A stretch of DNA of 64,000 nt, from assembly GCA_029931535.1 (NCBI GenBank), contig JAQPZY010001558.1, positions 1,240,001 through 1,304,000 of the forward strand. Reading direction: 5' to 3'. Origin of the DNA: Margaritifera margaritifera. Its lineage: Eukaryota; Mollusca; Bivalvia; Unionida; Margaritiferidae. A program made the translations under genes and the position numbers. Every line of letters starts with the position of its first letter. Position 1 is the first letter of the stretch. Below, piece by piece: positions 45,362 through 57,855 of this stretch. The notes beneath the pieces are model-generated. The model was not told where the DNA came from. It saw only the letters and a list, made by a program, of their open reading frames with translations, and did no database searches.

Positions 45362-46284
45362 CATCATCAAAATTAGTTTTACCCCCCCCCCACTACATTT
45401 TGTCCTTGTCATCTTATTTTTAATAATTTTTTACTCAAAAAAGATTTCATTAACCTCAGAAATTAATTATTAATTTTTCTGACAAATATCCGGATATGTC
45501 AGCTAAACCTTTTAAAAAAAGTCAATATTATGGGGAAAAACTTTTGAAGATGAATCAACAATAATCTATTACCAAGAAATGATAGAGATTGACCAATGTA
45601 ATTTGTCAGTTTTTTCTTTTTTTTACATGGTATGATTTCTGTCAATAAACATGGATTTTATCAATTTACTCATTATTTAGAGTATTGAGGACAAAAGCTT
45701 TCTTTTTTTATGGGAAATTCTTGAGCGACCACAGTCATAGTCATTATCATATATTATTTCATTTTATTTGCAAGCAATGTTTTCAAAGCTGTTTGTAATC
45801 TAAAAGAGAAAGTGTCTATGATATTTGTTGCTGTAAGGTTGTTTTGTTTCTTTGAACACATTTTTCTGTTTTAAGCTTTGGTTTTTCTGAAAAAGAATCA
45901 TCAAACAAGTGATGAGAAAAATGAGATGGAAGAATCATATCTTTGTGAGACATCCAAAGATATGAAAATGAATTTAAATCCATCAACGAAAATCAGTTTT
46001 CAAGTTTTTTGTTGGCTTTGAGATTTATATTTATCTACATAGATAATCTTGACATATTTTGGACCGTTACTAAAGATAGTGAAAAGGAATCAAATGCTAT
46101 AGAAAAGAGTGAGTAACCACAAGATAACATTTGACTCTTATCATCTTCCAGCTAAAACGGTAAACTGGGAAAATTTAAAGTTTTTATGACAAAGCTAGAT
46201 ATTTATGTATGTAGTAGTGTTTAACGACACCTCAGCACAAAGTGGCTATGTAGTGCCAACAAAAGGTTATGTTCAAAGACAAGT
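45362..46284 (+). other. Intron 6 sequence after the DIRS element
   Basis: AT-rich, no gene or element recognised. Confidence 0.5.
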
Positions 46285-46469
46285 TACCATATATACTCAC
46301 TTATAAATCAAGTCCAAATGCAAATTGCACAGACCCAGACCTGCCATCGCATAATGCGCCAGCAGATTTAGGTCTATGCAGTTTGTTAGGAGTAATCAGT
46401 AGAAAAAACAACATTTTTGGTCTATGTTGTTTGCCATTGGACTCAACCCATGAGTGAGAATATATGGTA
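46285..46469. mobile_element. Twin-hairpin MITE, copy D
   Basis: Ends TACCATATATACTCAC and GTGAGAATATATGGTA. Hairpin type II is complete (TTGCACAGACCCAGACCTGC and complement); hairpin type I keeps one arm. 185 bp. Confidence 0.8.
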
Positions 46470-46599
46470 AATGAGAATTATATTCAGACCTAAGATTATA
46501 CAAGCAATTTGTGTTACCAGGCTGTAATGCCAAGAGAGTTTATGGCATGTCCCTGTAAGATTATGCAAGCTATTTTTGCTACCTTGCTGTAAAGCCAAG

Positions 46600-47830
46600 A
46601 AAGCTTATGGCATGGCCCTGCATTCATCATGTGTCTTCCATTGTGCTTTGTGGATCACATGGCATCCTTTTTTCATCCATCAACATTTGCTTTTTTAACT
46701 TTGTGCATCATCCATCTTTGAACACATGCTACTTTCAGCTTCTCAAAAACCACTGGTCCAGGACCAATTTCAACCAAACTCAGCAGTGAGCATTCCGGTA
46801 TGAAGGCCTTTAAGATTTGTGCTGAAGATGCTGAGCCATCATCTGATATGGTCACTATTACAAAAACAACAAAATCTTCAAATGACTTCTTATGAAAAAC
46901 CACTAAACAGAATCAGACCAAGTTTTACAGAAAGCATCTTTGCATCAAGACCTTTTTAGTTTGTACAAATAATGTGGTTCCAGCTGTGGATTAAAAACTG
47001 CTCAGCAGAATTTGACCAGATTTGCAAATGATGCCAGTCTGCCATCCAGTCTGGTCACCATTGCTAAAATTAGAAAAATCTTTAAACGATTATTTCTCAA
47101 AAACTGCTAGACAGAATTTGACCAAATTTGACATAAAGCATTCTGGCATCCATGCCATTTAATTATATACAAATGATGCCAATATGCAACTAAATATTGT
47201 AGCAGTTACTAAAACTAAAAAAAAACTTAATTGATTTCTTCTCTAAAACTGCTAAATAAAAGTTTAACACATTTTGACAGAAAGCATTCTGGTATGAAAT
47301 TCTTTTAGTTTTATACAAATGATGATTTTACATTAAATTTGACAGTACACATTCTAGCATAAAAGCCTTTTTAAATGTGTTTAAATGATGCCCAGCTGCC
47401 ATCAAATATGGCTGCTTTACTAAATATAGAAAAACCTTGATACACCTTCTTCTCAAAAACTGCTCACCAAAATTTGCCCAAATTTGACAGAATACATCCT
47501 GATATGAAGCCCTTTCAGATTTTTAAATTTGTACAAATTATGCCAATCCAATATGACCACTGTTACTAAAATATTAAAACTTTAAATGACTTTTTCTCCA
47601 AAACTCTACAACAACATTTAAGCAAATTTGACAGAAGCCATCCTGGCATATATGCCTTTCAGTTTTATATATGAATGATGATAATCTGTTGTCAAATATG
47701 GATAAAGATACAAAGCAATAGAGAAACCTTCAAACAACAGTTGTCTTAACCAATTAACAAAATTTTAATAAATTTTTACAAACATTTAGCAAACTCAGAT
47801 TTCTTGACCAACTACTCTTATATTTGAATA
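46600..47830. repeat. ~165-bp tandem repeat with 'gcttatggcatggccctgca' head
   Basis: Units carry 'atttgacagaaagcattctgg', 'ttctcaaaaactgct' and 'acaaatgatgcc' at intervals near 165-175 bp, about six diverged copies. No coding content; short antisense ORFs are incidental. Confidence 0.65.
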
Positions 47831-48379
47831 TTAGAATATTTAGGTTTGTATATCATCATTTCTTCCAAATTTTGTTGAAAGTTGATTTGCCCAGTTTAAT
47901 TTTTCCTTTCTTTGTGTAAGCATCAAAGTAAAAGGCAAAATGCTTCCATTCAACATTAAATAGAAACTCATTACAAGAACTCACAGGATGCTTCATGCAA
48001 CTCTTATACAATGGCAGGTAATTATATCAGGATATTTGCTTCCCCATATGAAAATTCACTTGCCACAGGTAATGGGAATATTGAAAGCCTGATTCATTTT
48101 TTTTGTTGTAATATCACAATAGCAGGCAGGGATATGAAGAAGTCTTGAAAGCAATATGGCAATAGTACTGTCAGCTGGATCCAATTAACTCATGATTTAT
48201 TGCATAGCATATCTTAACAAATTTATAATAGATTATTGTCTTTAAAAAGAATCTGTTGAGACTAGATTTGTTTTTCTAAAGCATACATGCTCTCCTTCTG
48301 ACAAAAAGTACAAGTCTGAAAAGTGTAAAAACATGATAAGTCTTGCAAAAATCCTTTAAATGGCACATAAATCTAATCA
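47831..48379 (+). other. Non-coding intron sequence
   Basis: Nothing recognised. Confidence 0.45.
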
Positions 48380-49270
48380 GGTCATATCATATGCATGCAA
48401 ACATGCATACCAAACCTTATTTGTCTAGGTCAAATATCTTCTCTGTAACTGTACAAACATGCATACCAAACTTTATTTATCCAGATCAAATGGTTTCTGT
48501 GTAACTGTACAAACATGCATACCAAACTGTATTTATCCAGATCAAATAGCTTCTGTGTAACTGTACAAAGATGTATACCAAACTTTATTTATCCAGATCA
48601 AATGGCTTCTGTGTAACTGTACAAACATGCATACCAAACTTTATTTATCCAGATCAAATAGCTTCTTTGTAAATTTACAAACATGCATACCACCTTATTT
48701 GTCTAGGTCAAATGGCTTCTGTGTAACTGTACAAACATGTATACCAAACTTTATTTGTCTAGGTCAAATGGCTTCTGTGTAACTGTACAAACATGTATAC
48801 CAAACTTTATTTGTCTAGGTCAAATGGCTTCTGTGTAACTGTACAAACATGCATACCACCTTATTTATCTAGGTCAAATGGCTTCTGTGTAACTGTATAA
48901 ACATGCATATGAAACCTTATTTGTCTACTTCAAATGTCTTCTGTGAAACTGTGCATACATGCATACCATCTTATTTGTCTAGGTCAAATGACTTCTGTGT
49001 AACTGTACAAAACATGCATATGAAACCTTATTTGTCTACTTCAAATTGCTTATGTGTGGCTGTACAAACCTGCATACTGAACCTTTTTTGTCTTCTGTGT
49101 AACTGTACAAACAAGCATACCAAACTTTTGTTGTGTAGGTCAGATAACTTCTGTGTAACTACAAATATGCATACAAAACCTTATTTGTTTTCTATGTAAC
49201 TGTACAAACATGTATACCAAACTTTATTTGTCTAGGTCAAATGGCTTCTGTGTAAACTGTACAAACAAGC
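48380..49270. repeat. ~57-bp minisatellite, about 15 copies
   Basis: Units of 'caaacatgcataccaaactt', 'tatttgtctaggtcaaatgg' and 'cttctgtgtaactgta'. The right-hand third is irregular. Confidence 0.92.
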
Positions 49271-50015
49271 TTTTCACTAGGGCAAAAACTTTTAGAAAAG
49301 AGAAACAAAAACATATTTAAAAATGTAAACATTGCTCCAATGCAGTGAAAATTCTAACCCAGTCATGCTAAAAAATAAACATATTGAATTCAGCTTTCCT
49401 AGGACAAGCATTCTTTTCTTTGTAAGAGATCTTTTTTGTAATCATGCTGACAAGTTGTTTATCAAAAAGTCTAATTCTGAAAAGTGTAGACTGTTATCAC
49501 TAGAGATGAAAACCATTGCAAACATCTGCACATTATTACCCCACCCCCTTCCCCAGCTGCAAATGCAGGATTTGAAACCTGGGTTATCATCTACTTACAC
49601 TTACTCTTAGATGGATTCAGTCTCTAACCAGTTAACTGTACATCTTACAGTTTTGGTTTTTAAACAAAATTCACCCTGAATCCCTTATGCAGAATCTGCC
49701 TAAAACTTTCTTACGGGCTTCCAGGAACACCATTCTTATGGGCTTCCAGGAACACCACACTAAATATGATCACTCTTCCCAAATCTGTTTTGATGGAGTT
49801 CATGTTACCAGGAAGAGTACATATTACCACTGAAAATGTGACCTTTGGACCCCTATCCCCTCCTCCCCTCTGGGTTGTATCCAGGATCCAGAACCTTCAT
49901 TTAAATCTACCCATCCTTCAACAGCATGATACCAAATATGATTGATATGATCACTCTCCCTCAGTCAGTTTATATGGAGTTTAGGTTACAAGGATAACAT
50001 AGCGATAGATGGTTG
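49271..50015 (+). other. Non-coding intron sequence
   Basis: Nothing recognised; a 92-codon frame at 49,332-49,610 has no domain and no fitting splice sites. Confidence 0.4.
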
Positions 50016-50395
50016 GATGGTCATACAGATGGACGTGGGCTATTACAATATATTGAGTTTAGGTTACAAGAATAACGTAGTGATAGATGGTTGGACGGTC
50101 ATACAGATGGACGTGGGCTATTACAATATATGGAGTTTAGGTTACAAGGATAACGTAGTGATAGATGGTTGGACGGTCATACAGATGGACGTGGGCTATT
50201 ACAATATATGGAGTTTAGGTTACAAGGATAACGTAGTGATAGATGGTTGGACGGTCATACAGATGGACGTGGGCTATTACAATATATTGAGTTTAGGTTA
50301 CAAGAATAACGTAGTGATAGATGGTTGGACGGTCATACAGATGGACGTGGGCTATTATAATATATGGAGTTTAGGTTAAAAGGATAACACATTGA
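50016..50395. repeat. 78-bp minisatellite, about 5 copies
   Basis: Units of 'gttacaaggataacgtagtg', 'atagatggttggacggtcat', 'acagatggacgtgggctatt', 'acaatatatggagtttag'. As 78 is divisible by three, a 120-codon frame stays open across it; see rejected items. Confidence 0.93.
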
Positions 50396-52736
50396 AAAAT
50401 GGTTGGATAGTCACATGGGTGGATGTAGGCTATTACAATATATCCACAAAAGTGCTGATATAAAATTTTTACAAAGGGTTAAATGGCATAAAGATCTAAT
50501 TCAGTCATTTATGTGAGCATACAAACATGCCTACCAAATTGCATTTTTCTACATTGAATATATTTTTGTGCAATTGTCTTTACAAAGTTTCTGGGATGAA
50601 CAGAGGGTCAGTTAGGACCAAATGAAGATGCCCCTGTCTCAAGTGATGTTGAATGAAAATATTAATTTGGAAATATTCCTTTAAATTCATGAAGAAACAA
50701 TGTCCAGAAAAGGTCAACTTCAGGTCTCAAAAAGTTGGTAAGAACATTGCCACAATGCCATTAATCTCTAACAGAATCTGAAACATCCATAACTAATAAA
50801 AAATCAGAACTGAGATCATCATAGAAACAGACATATCCATCCAACCTGATCATGGTCCAAACAGAATTTCCCTCTTTCTTAACAGAAATTGCTATAATCA
50901 GTAAAGTAGAGTTTTGTTTGCTGGATTGTGTCAAAAACAAAAAGGGCCAAAATGCAAGATTTTGCCTTAGAGACGGTCTTGAAATGGAAAACATACAGGA
51001 ATCGGATTTTGATGGGTACTATGAGAATTTCAATGACAATGTTCACTTTCAAAACAGTGATGATTCTGAAGCTGACAAATGTGAACATTTTTATCATAAA
51101 CGTTCTTATTATTTCTGTGATAATACAAGTGACTTTGTTGTATATATTTGATGAAGTGAATTTTAGTTTATGAGTGACTGAAATTTGAAATCTTTTCAAC
51201 AGTAACCCAACTTTGGTCATTAAATGGAAGCAAGAGTCCCATGGGAGGACTGAACTTAAGTATCTGTATAAAATATTAAAAGTAATGATTTATAATTACG
51301 ACTCATTTACTATGAAATAAGGTAATTATTGTCAGTTGTGGATTACAGTGGAAAGTTTGCTTTTTCTAGCAATGATAAAATTTACAAATTAAATACTGGA
51401 GACATACATTGCTAATTCTTCCCATTACTCCATCATACAGAGTCCACTATGACAGAATCTCTTTTTCTACACACTGGTTAGGGAGCACTTGTTCTTCGAT
51501 ACCTTAAAAATATAATCAGGGGCGGTGCAATATGTTGGGCCTAAATTAATAGGTTTGAGAGGGCTTGCTCCTTTGGAGTTGAATCCTTAACAAAGTTTAC
51601 TGGACTGAAAAACAAAACTGCAGTAAAATGTCAAATTTTTTTATTTGTATGTTTTAGTGTGTAACGGTACCTCAGTACATTAATGACTATATGGTACAAA
51701 TGGAAAGTAAAGTTCTAAAAAAAACAAAATACTTTAGGAACATAAGCCCTTCCTCAAATATTTTGAACATTACGTAAAAGGATAACAGAGTTACATCCCC
51801 TTTCATAGATTGTAAATGGCTTTGATAAAGACAGTTACATGTTATTAAATAAAAGTACATGTCTTTCAAAAAGGATATAGAAATATAAAGTACTTAATTG
51901 TTCCATTTTTAAAAATAGCAAATTTGTTGTATAAAATCTAAAATCTAAAGAAAATAAATTTGAAGTATTAAAAACTGTCAATTCTTATATGAAATGATAA
52001 ATTATATGATACAGCTAGAAAGGTATAGATTTTTCTTAGCTAAAATGTTGGAAAACATGTGAAGAATTAAATAAATAATCTTCTTGATAGTTTGTGTGAC
52101 AGAATGTTTTGAAGTAAGTTTGATATCTTATATGTAATACATTTGACCATTTACATGCAGCTGCTAGCATACTATATTTAGTAGTTGCCTTGAGAAAATT
52201 ACTGATTTTGCTTAAATTGATTTCTAGTATAGTAGTTCTCCAATCTTTAAGTAAAAATATTTCTCTTTTATGCCTCCACTGCTTACAGAGTAGAGTGGGA
52301 TGAGATCTTGATATAGTTCTTGTCTGTCTGCCTGTCTGTCCATCGTGGGAAGCTATTTTATTGACCTTTTTCTTTTGATCTCTCCAATCTTCTCAGTTAA
52401 GTACATGTCATTATCATCAATACTTTGATTAATATATTTCAGATGTGCCTTTCTCAAGGCTTTCTTCTATTATGACGCCTCTTCTACAGAGTTGGGACTT
52501 TTGGCAGCAATTTTTTTCTTTTTATTTTGTCTCTTACTTGTATTTTTTTAATATTTTTTTTTCATTTTTAACCTTGCATTCATACAGGCCTGTTTTGGAC
52601 TTGCACAGTATTCATTTTGTCCACCAATTATTTGATATCTGGTATGGGATTTTTAATGTATTGGTACAATATTTACTAATATGAATACAATTATGCAATT
52701 TCCTGCTAAATAGCCAATATGAATTTTTCTTTGCAG
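50396..52736 (+). other. Intron 6 end, no supported gene
   Basis: Overlapping ORFs on both strands at 50,761-51,220 have no recognised domain. A repeat head with 'gtctgtctgcctgtctgtcc' lies near 52,320. No exon with matching phase was found before 52,737. Confidence 0.45.
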
Positions 52737-52934
52737 GTAGCTTTTGTAACATCAGTGTCTGTGACAACTATCATTGTTATAATGGAGGGAAGTGTCGGAA
52801 TAGCTCAGGAATTGCTGTTTGTGACTGTGTGCCTGATGCTACTGGTAAACACTGTGAGCACAATGTGGAATATTCCTGCTATCATATGCCACCAGATGTA
52901 TTAAACAATACAGTTTCTTGTATTGATAATATAG
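52737..52934 (+). CDS. Exon 7: end of EGF-2 and complete EGF-3
   Basis: Acceptor TTTTTCTTTGCAG and donor G|GTGAGT; 198 bp, phase 1-1. The exon start provides SFC, which closes EGF-2 as CLCFPGWNGSFC, the standard C-x-C-x2-G-aromatic-x-G-x2-C ending. EGF-3 follows with six cysteines spaced C-x4-C-x5-C-x8-C-x-C-x8-C (CDNYHC, YNGGKC, then CDC and GKHC). The exon continues with another Cys-containing stretch (YSCYHMPPD) and sequons NIS, NSS and NNT. No stop; the gene continues. The correct frame differs from the longest ATG ORF here (52,719-52,904). Confidence 0.82.
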
Positions 52935-53829
52935 GTGAGTCTTATGAAATTTTGAAATAAGTTGATCCCTAGATTGTGCACTTTGTATAAAGTATGATTT
53001 AATGGAAACTGAAATGAGTAATTTTTGGGCTCCTATATGTCCTTCACATTTTTATGAGAATTACAAGACAAAGAATTTACCTTCCATTACCTGTCTGTCT
53101 GTCTGTCTAAACAAAAGAGCACTTTTTCATTCGCCTACAGCCTTAGTATTCATCTTGTCCTCAAGGTCAAGGGCACATATAATATTACTTCTCAGCATTA
53201 TGATTTGATAAAACTTGGTACACAGTCTCATTTATTATTACCATATTTATTGGTTATTATATGTGTACTGTCTGATATCTCAGATTGTTTTGTCACGTGA
53301 CTGATGAGCTTGATGATTTTTAAATTTTTATGTCAACAAACGACAGATGGGGGTTTTGATTGGGATCCCTGGGTCTTACTCCAGGGTCCTACAGTTGTGG
53401 TCCCTGGGTGACCCAGACATGTGAACCTCCCAACCAGGAGGATTTTCCTGTGGAGATGAGGGATATCTCCCGTCACTCATTGAAATCTCCTGCATACTCA
53501 AAATTATTATTGAAAAAAATCTGGAACAAATATTTTTCTGTTTTTTTTTTTTTTCTCCACATTTTGCTTCCAGTGTACCGGTAGTATATTTCCGGTAAAA
53601 ACTTCCTGTGATCACATGACTGTGAACATGACACTTTAATTGCTAATTTGACAGACAATAACCTAAAATTAATTATATGATTATACTATGTGTGATCAGT
53701 TGTAATTTGGAAAGGAACAAAGATGTTAATGGATTATGGTTGGATTAGACATTACAAAAGAGCTTGGGTGGCATAAAACAGGTCAGTTTGGTATAATTAC
53801 TTAACGTTTGATGATATCTAAGCGTGCGT
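52935..53829 (+). other. Intron or 3' flank, no supported exon
   Basis: The GC-richer block 53,340-53,480 includes an inverted 'ccctgggtcttactccaggg' and looks like a dispersed repeat. No exon that would continue EGF-3 in phase 1 was recognised. Confidence 0.4.
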
Positions 53830-54279
53830 GATCTCCCAATGCTAAAACACCAAAATCTAAACAACCAAAATATCATACAAAATTCAATAATGGATGGAAA
53901 CAGGAATTTGAGTGGTTGGAATCAAGTTTAAAGGGACATGAATATGCATTCTGCATTCCTATAAAGTCTATTTTAAGAGTAAGTTCCCAAATTCAACCCA
54001 GATAGCAACAATCTTGAGAAGTTATGGCAGGCAGTCAGAAACCTGAATCTACGCACAGGCAGGAAACAGTTAAGCTTCTTGTAAGACTCAGTAGAGTTGT
54101 ATTAACATTGCCACATTCCAATGCAGACACTGAAAGGACATTTGCCATTCTGAGGAAAATTCAGGCTGACTCCAGAAGAAACCTGGATCCAGTAACAATA
54201 CATCATCTCCTAAGTGTTAAGATCAGCAATAATGAGAACTGCCACAAATATAATCCAGACAATGATCTCCTAAGAGATG
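53830..54279 (+). pseudogene. hAT-family transposase relic, N-terminal and C-terminal ends fused by deletion
   Basis: 53,850-54,003 encodes KYHTKFNNGWKQEFEWLES..., resembling the start of TTF/BED-type zinc-finger hAT proteins; it ends in a stop. Immediately after, 54,024-54,279 encodes the hAT C-terminal dimerisation region: LPHSNADTERTFAILRKI and LDPVTIHHLLSVKI. The several hundred codons normally between the two parts are absent, so this is an internally deleted copy or decayed domesticated gene. The frame is cut after LLRD by the Gypsy insertion and resumes at 60,768. It cannot make an active transposase. Confidence 0.75.
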
Positions 54280-55003
54280 TGTTATGACTCTAGGTCTTAA
54301 AATAATGTAAAAGAGAGTAAAACCAACAATGTAAGTAAAATCAACAAGCAATTTATTTCTTGACAATTAAAGTGAAAATTCAAAAAGACACTTACAATAA
54401 CATGAATTAAAGTCCAAATAATCCAATAATCCTATGTGTCCTAATCACAAGTCCTAAATATAGAATTTTCAGAATGAATTCAAGTAGCCTTGAATGTCCT
54501 GATGTGCTAGTAGTCTTGAATGCTCTGAAGTGTCAGTAGTCTTGAATGTCCTGATATGCCTGAATGATGTAATCAGGAATATTTTTGAATGAATTCACAT
54601 AAATCACAAAGTCAAGTATTAATCGAAAATGAGAATGAGCACTTTTAGTAATTCCAATGAATATTTCAAATAAATAATTCCTCTCTCTGAATTCGCTCTG
54701 ATTTTCACAACTGTAACATTTGATTACTAAAATAAATTTCTTAATAGACTTATATTTTACCAACCCTGTATAAGATAAGTCACCTGACAGAATATTCTAA
54801 AATATGAGTAACTCTAATGGAAAATTACGGTGCATACATGACTTTCCTCACATCAAGACATGGAAAGTTCCACTCTAAGTACTAAATGCTTTGTAAACAA
54901 GACTAATCTTGAACTCAAATGCAGTAAATATGTTGTTTACAAAATGACCACTAAAGTACAACTTACCTCATGGATACATATTATAAATTCAATATACATA
55001 ACA
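54280..55003 (-). repeat. 3' LTR of Gypsy copy 2
   Basis: 724 bp, TGTTATGACTC to ATACATAACA. It lacks about 40 bp that the other LTR has near 60,480-60,520. The polypurine tract follows at 55,004-55,013. Confidence 0.9.
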
Positions 55004-55136
55004 CCTCCCCTCATAAAGAAAAAAAAAGATTTATGCAATAAAGCTTTCTTTTAAATATGCATAATCAAAATTACATAGGAAAATGTCTTATAAATGTCAA
55101 TCAGCTCAGTTACACAAAACAAAGCAATGCAGTCTA

Positions 55137-55640
55137 TGCACGTGAAAGTGCATCTGCGAATACATTGTCATTTCCCCTGATGTGTCGAATGTCAATATTA
55201 TATTCCTGAAATATTAAACTTCATCTCAACAATCTCCAATTTTTATCTCTCATTTTGTTGATGAAAGTAAAGGGATTGTGATCTCTGTATACAATAACTG
55301 GAGAAAGAGCCGAGGTAACATACACTTCAAAATGTTGTAAAGATCATATCAAAGCCAAACATTCCTTGTCAGTTGTGGAATAATTTTTCTGGTGCTTGTT
55401 TAGTTTTTTAGAAAAATAGCACACTGGATGATCCACATCATTTTTGTCTTCATGAATCAATACTCCACCAACCACTACATCACTTGCATCAACAGTAATT
55501 TAAAATAATTGGTTGAAATATGGTGCGGAAAGAACTGGTCCATTCTTAAGCATGGCCTTCAATTTATCAAAGGATTCCTGACCTTGATCAGACCAATGAA
55601 ACTTGGATTTCTTACTCAACAAATTTGTCAAAGGTTCCTA
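55137..55640 (-). pseudogene. RNase H region of Gypsy copy 2
   Basis: Reading on the minus strand gives the RNase H parts missing from copy 1: VCYFSKKLNKHQKNYS, TTDKECLAL, RDHNPFTF and IRGNDNVFADALSR. Two internal stops (near 55,338 and 55,230). This is the reference for the 275-bp deletion in copy 1. Confidence 0.8.
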
Positions 55641-56400
55641 TAATATCCAGCCATACCTAACAATCACATCAGTTGCTTGATACAAACAGGCACAGGGAAT
55701 TCAGAGATAGCTTTGACCTTAGCTTCTATAGGTTTAACTTGACCTTGTCCCACAATATGTCCTAGAAATGTGACACAAGCATGGCAAAACTCACTTTTGC
55801 TTAAATTAATCAAAAGATTTGCACCACTTAGTTGATCGAAGTGATCTTCCCAGGTGTTGTTGTAGATAATGACGTCATCGATGTATGCATCACAATTATC
55901 TAGACCAGATGTTATCATGTTCATCAGACGTTGAGACGTTGCCGGAGAATTTTTCATTCCAAATGGCATGATTTTGTATTGATAAAGCCCATCTGGAGTT
56001 ACAAATGCTGAATTTCTTCTGCCCTTTCCGTCAGTGGAATTTGCCAGAATCCTTTTAAAAGGTCAAACTTGATGACATATTTTGCATTTCCAATTATATC
56101 AATGCAATTATCTGTTCTTGGCATTGGAAATTAATCTGTTTTGGTGACACTATTGACTTTTCGATAGTCAGTACACATGTGGAATGTATTATCTGGTTTA
56201 GGCACAAGAGTACATGGTGAACTCCAGTTACTTTTACTTGGTTCTATAAAATCATTCTCCAGTAAATACTGAATTTCTTTTTTCAAATATTCCTGTTGGA
56301 GAGGATTCATTCTGTAAGGATGCTGTTTCACAGGTGTAGAATCTACAATGTCAGTGTCATAATCGATTTTATTTGTTTATGTAAGAACATTAGGAAACAA
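55641..56400 (-). pseudogene. Reverse transcriptase of Gypsy copy 2
   Basis: Open pieces 56,131-56,331 (HPYRMNPL, DNTFHMCTDYRKVNSV) and 55,664-55,969 (MPFGMKNSPATSQRL, AYIDDVIIYN, TFLGHIVGQGQ) correspond to residues 436-680 of copy 1 pol. The YIDD active site is intact at about 55,875; frameshifts separate the blocks, and a short deletion removes HLKTIRKF-like residues. Confidence 0.88.
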
Positions 56401-57855
56401 GTGCTCATCTTCATGTAATTGCTGTTTTAGTTAATTTCTTTCCTGTTGTTGTAGATGTGAAAGTTTATGGTCCAGATTGTTCAATATTTCTGAATTCCCA
56501 AGGTTGGTTAAACAGAATCACTACAGTCAGATTGTATTCCATTGTTGACATCCTCACTGTGTGGGACAGGTACAACTAAATTAATTGAATAATTAATTGG
56601 GCTATCTATGTCAAAATATTCCTTTAACATATTTATGTGACAAAGTTGTTTCTGTTTCCGCCTCCCAGGAGTGTTAATGATATAATTTAAGTCATTTACT
56701 TTCTTTTCAACAGTATAAGGACCATAAAATTTAGCCTGAAGGGGATTTTGAGGTATGGGTAAGAAAGTCAGAACTTTCTCACCAGGCTGAAAACTCCTTT
56801 CCTGTGTATTTCTGTCATACCTTAATTTCATTAATGACTGATTAGAGTGAAGATTAGTTCTCACTACTTCACAAGCCTTTGACAACTTTTATTTAAAATC
56901 AGAGACATAGTCAAGAAGATTAATCTTTGAATCTTCATTTGAAAGAAGTTTCTCTTTCAATAATTTCAATGGTCCATGGACAGTATGTCCAAAAACCAGT
57001 TAGAAGGGACTAAAATCCAATGACTCTTGAACTGATTCCCTAACAGCAAACAACAACAAATGAACACCCTCATCCCAATCCTTTTCTGTATCAAAGCAAT
57101 ATGACTGTATCGTATTCTTCAAAGTTTGATGAAATCTTTCCAAAGCCTCTTGACTTTCAGGGTGATAGGCGGAAGATTTGAACTGTTGGATGCCTAATTC
57201 ATGCATAACTTGTTGGAAAATTCTAGACATAAAATTTGACCCTTGATCCAAGTGGACAGATTTGGGAAGGTCAACAAATGTAAAAAACTTCAACAATGCT
57301 TTCACAATGGTTTTAGTTTTTATATTTCTCAAAGGAATTGACTGTGGAAATCTTGTAGATGCACATGATGGTCAACAAGTATTGGTTGCCTGACTTGGTC
57401 TTAGGTAAGGTACCGACACAGTCCACCATTATTCTGCTAAATGGTTTGTCAAATGCAGGAATAGGTTGCAGATGAGCCTTAGGTATCTTCTGATTGGTTT
57501 TTCCTACCATTTGACAAGTGTCACAAGATCTGTAGTATTTAGAAACATCACTTTTGAGTTTCGACCAATAAAAATGATTCAAGATCTTGTTGTAAGTCTT
57601 ACTGACTCCTAAATGACCAGCCAAAGGAGTTTCATGGGCTAGACTAAGAATTTCCTGTCTATATGACTTAGGAACGACAATTTGATATCTCACTGACCAC
57701 TCGTCACTGGCGGGTACCTCAGGTGATCTCCATTTTCTCATAAGGATCCCATTTTTCACAAAGTAACACACTGGAACTTCTTTGGCTTCATTTTCACTAA
57801 TAGCCCTCTGAAACAAACAGGAGATCTCATGATCTTGTTCCTGTAAGACAACAAG
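56401..57855 (-). pseudogene. Integrase of Gypsy copy 2
   Basis: 57,313-57,816 covers the N-terminal and zinc-binding part (AHETPLAGHLG, CRSCDTC) and the first catalytic Asp (MVDCVG). 57,000-57,332 holds the second Asp (HLDQGSN) and Glu (EALERFHQTLK). 56,508-56,885 is the C-terminal GPY/F part (FYGPYTV). This copy shows the residues broken in copy 1 near 14,028. A frame change separates the first two pieces near 57,360. Confidence 0.88.

Larger units (their letters stand above)
5943..52934 (+). other. Gene model: secreted mucin-like/EGF-domain protein, 7 exons, 3' end not in window
   Basis: The exons at 5943-5991, 28174-28281, 29177-29392, 30175-30330, 32660-32692, 38104-38319 and 52737-52934 all have AG/GT borders, and every junction falls after codon position 1. 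Joined, they give 976 nt (325 codons plus one base): a signal peptide, a short linker, a Ser/Thr-rich mucin-like region of 12-residue repeats and at least three EGF-like domains. About ten N-glycosylation sequons are visible. Two EGF domains are completed only across exon joins (5/6 and 6/7), which argues that no exon is missing there. No stop codon or membrane segment is reached, so more exons probably follow beyond the window or in unrecognised sequence. Multi-EGF surface proteins are typical of adhesion, matrix or scavenger roles; the specific function is unknown. The exon calls are from splice consensus and domain logic, without transcript data. Confidence 0.7.

Noticed and set aside
50017..50379. 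120-codon ORF with perfect 26-residue repeats (DGWTVIQMDVGYYNIW type)
   Set aside because: The 78-bp DNA unit is a multiple of three, so a frame free of stops in one unit is open in all. Flanking diverged units break it, there are no fitting splice sites, and changes are spread without regard to codon position.
50761..51220. Overlapping ORFs on both strands, up to 113 codons, possibly a gene
   Set aside because: No recognisable domain, and the frames on opposite strands are equally open. The phase of possible splice sites does not match the EGF gene. A transcript hit would reopen this.
53340..53480. Possible extra exon with PGSYSCGPWVTQTCEPP
   Set aside because: No acceptor with phase 1, the cysteine spacing is not EGF-like, and the block has the look of a dispersed repeat with an internal inverted segment.
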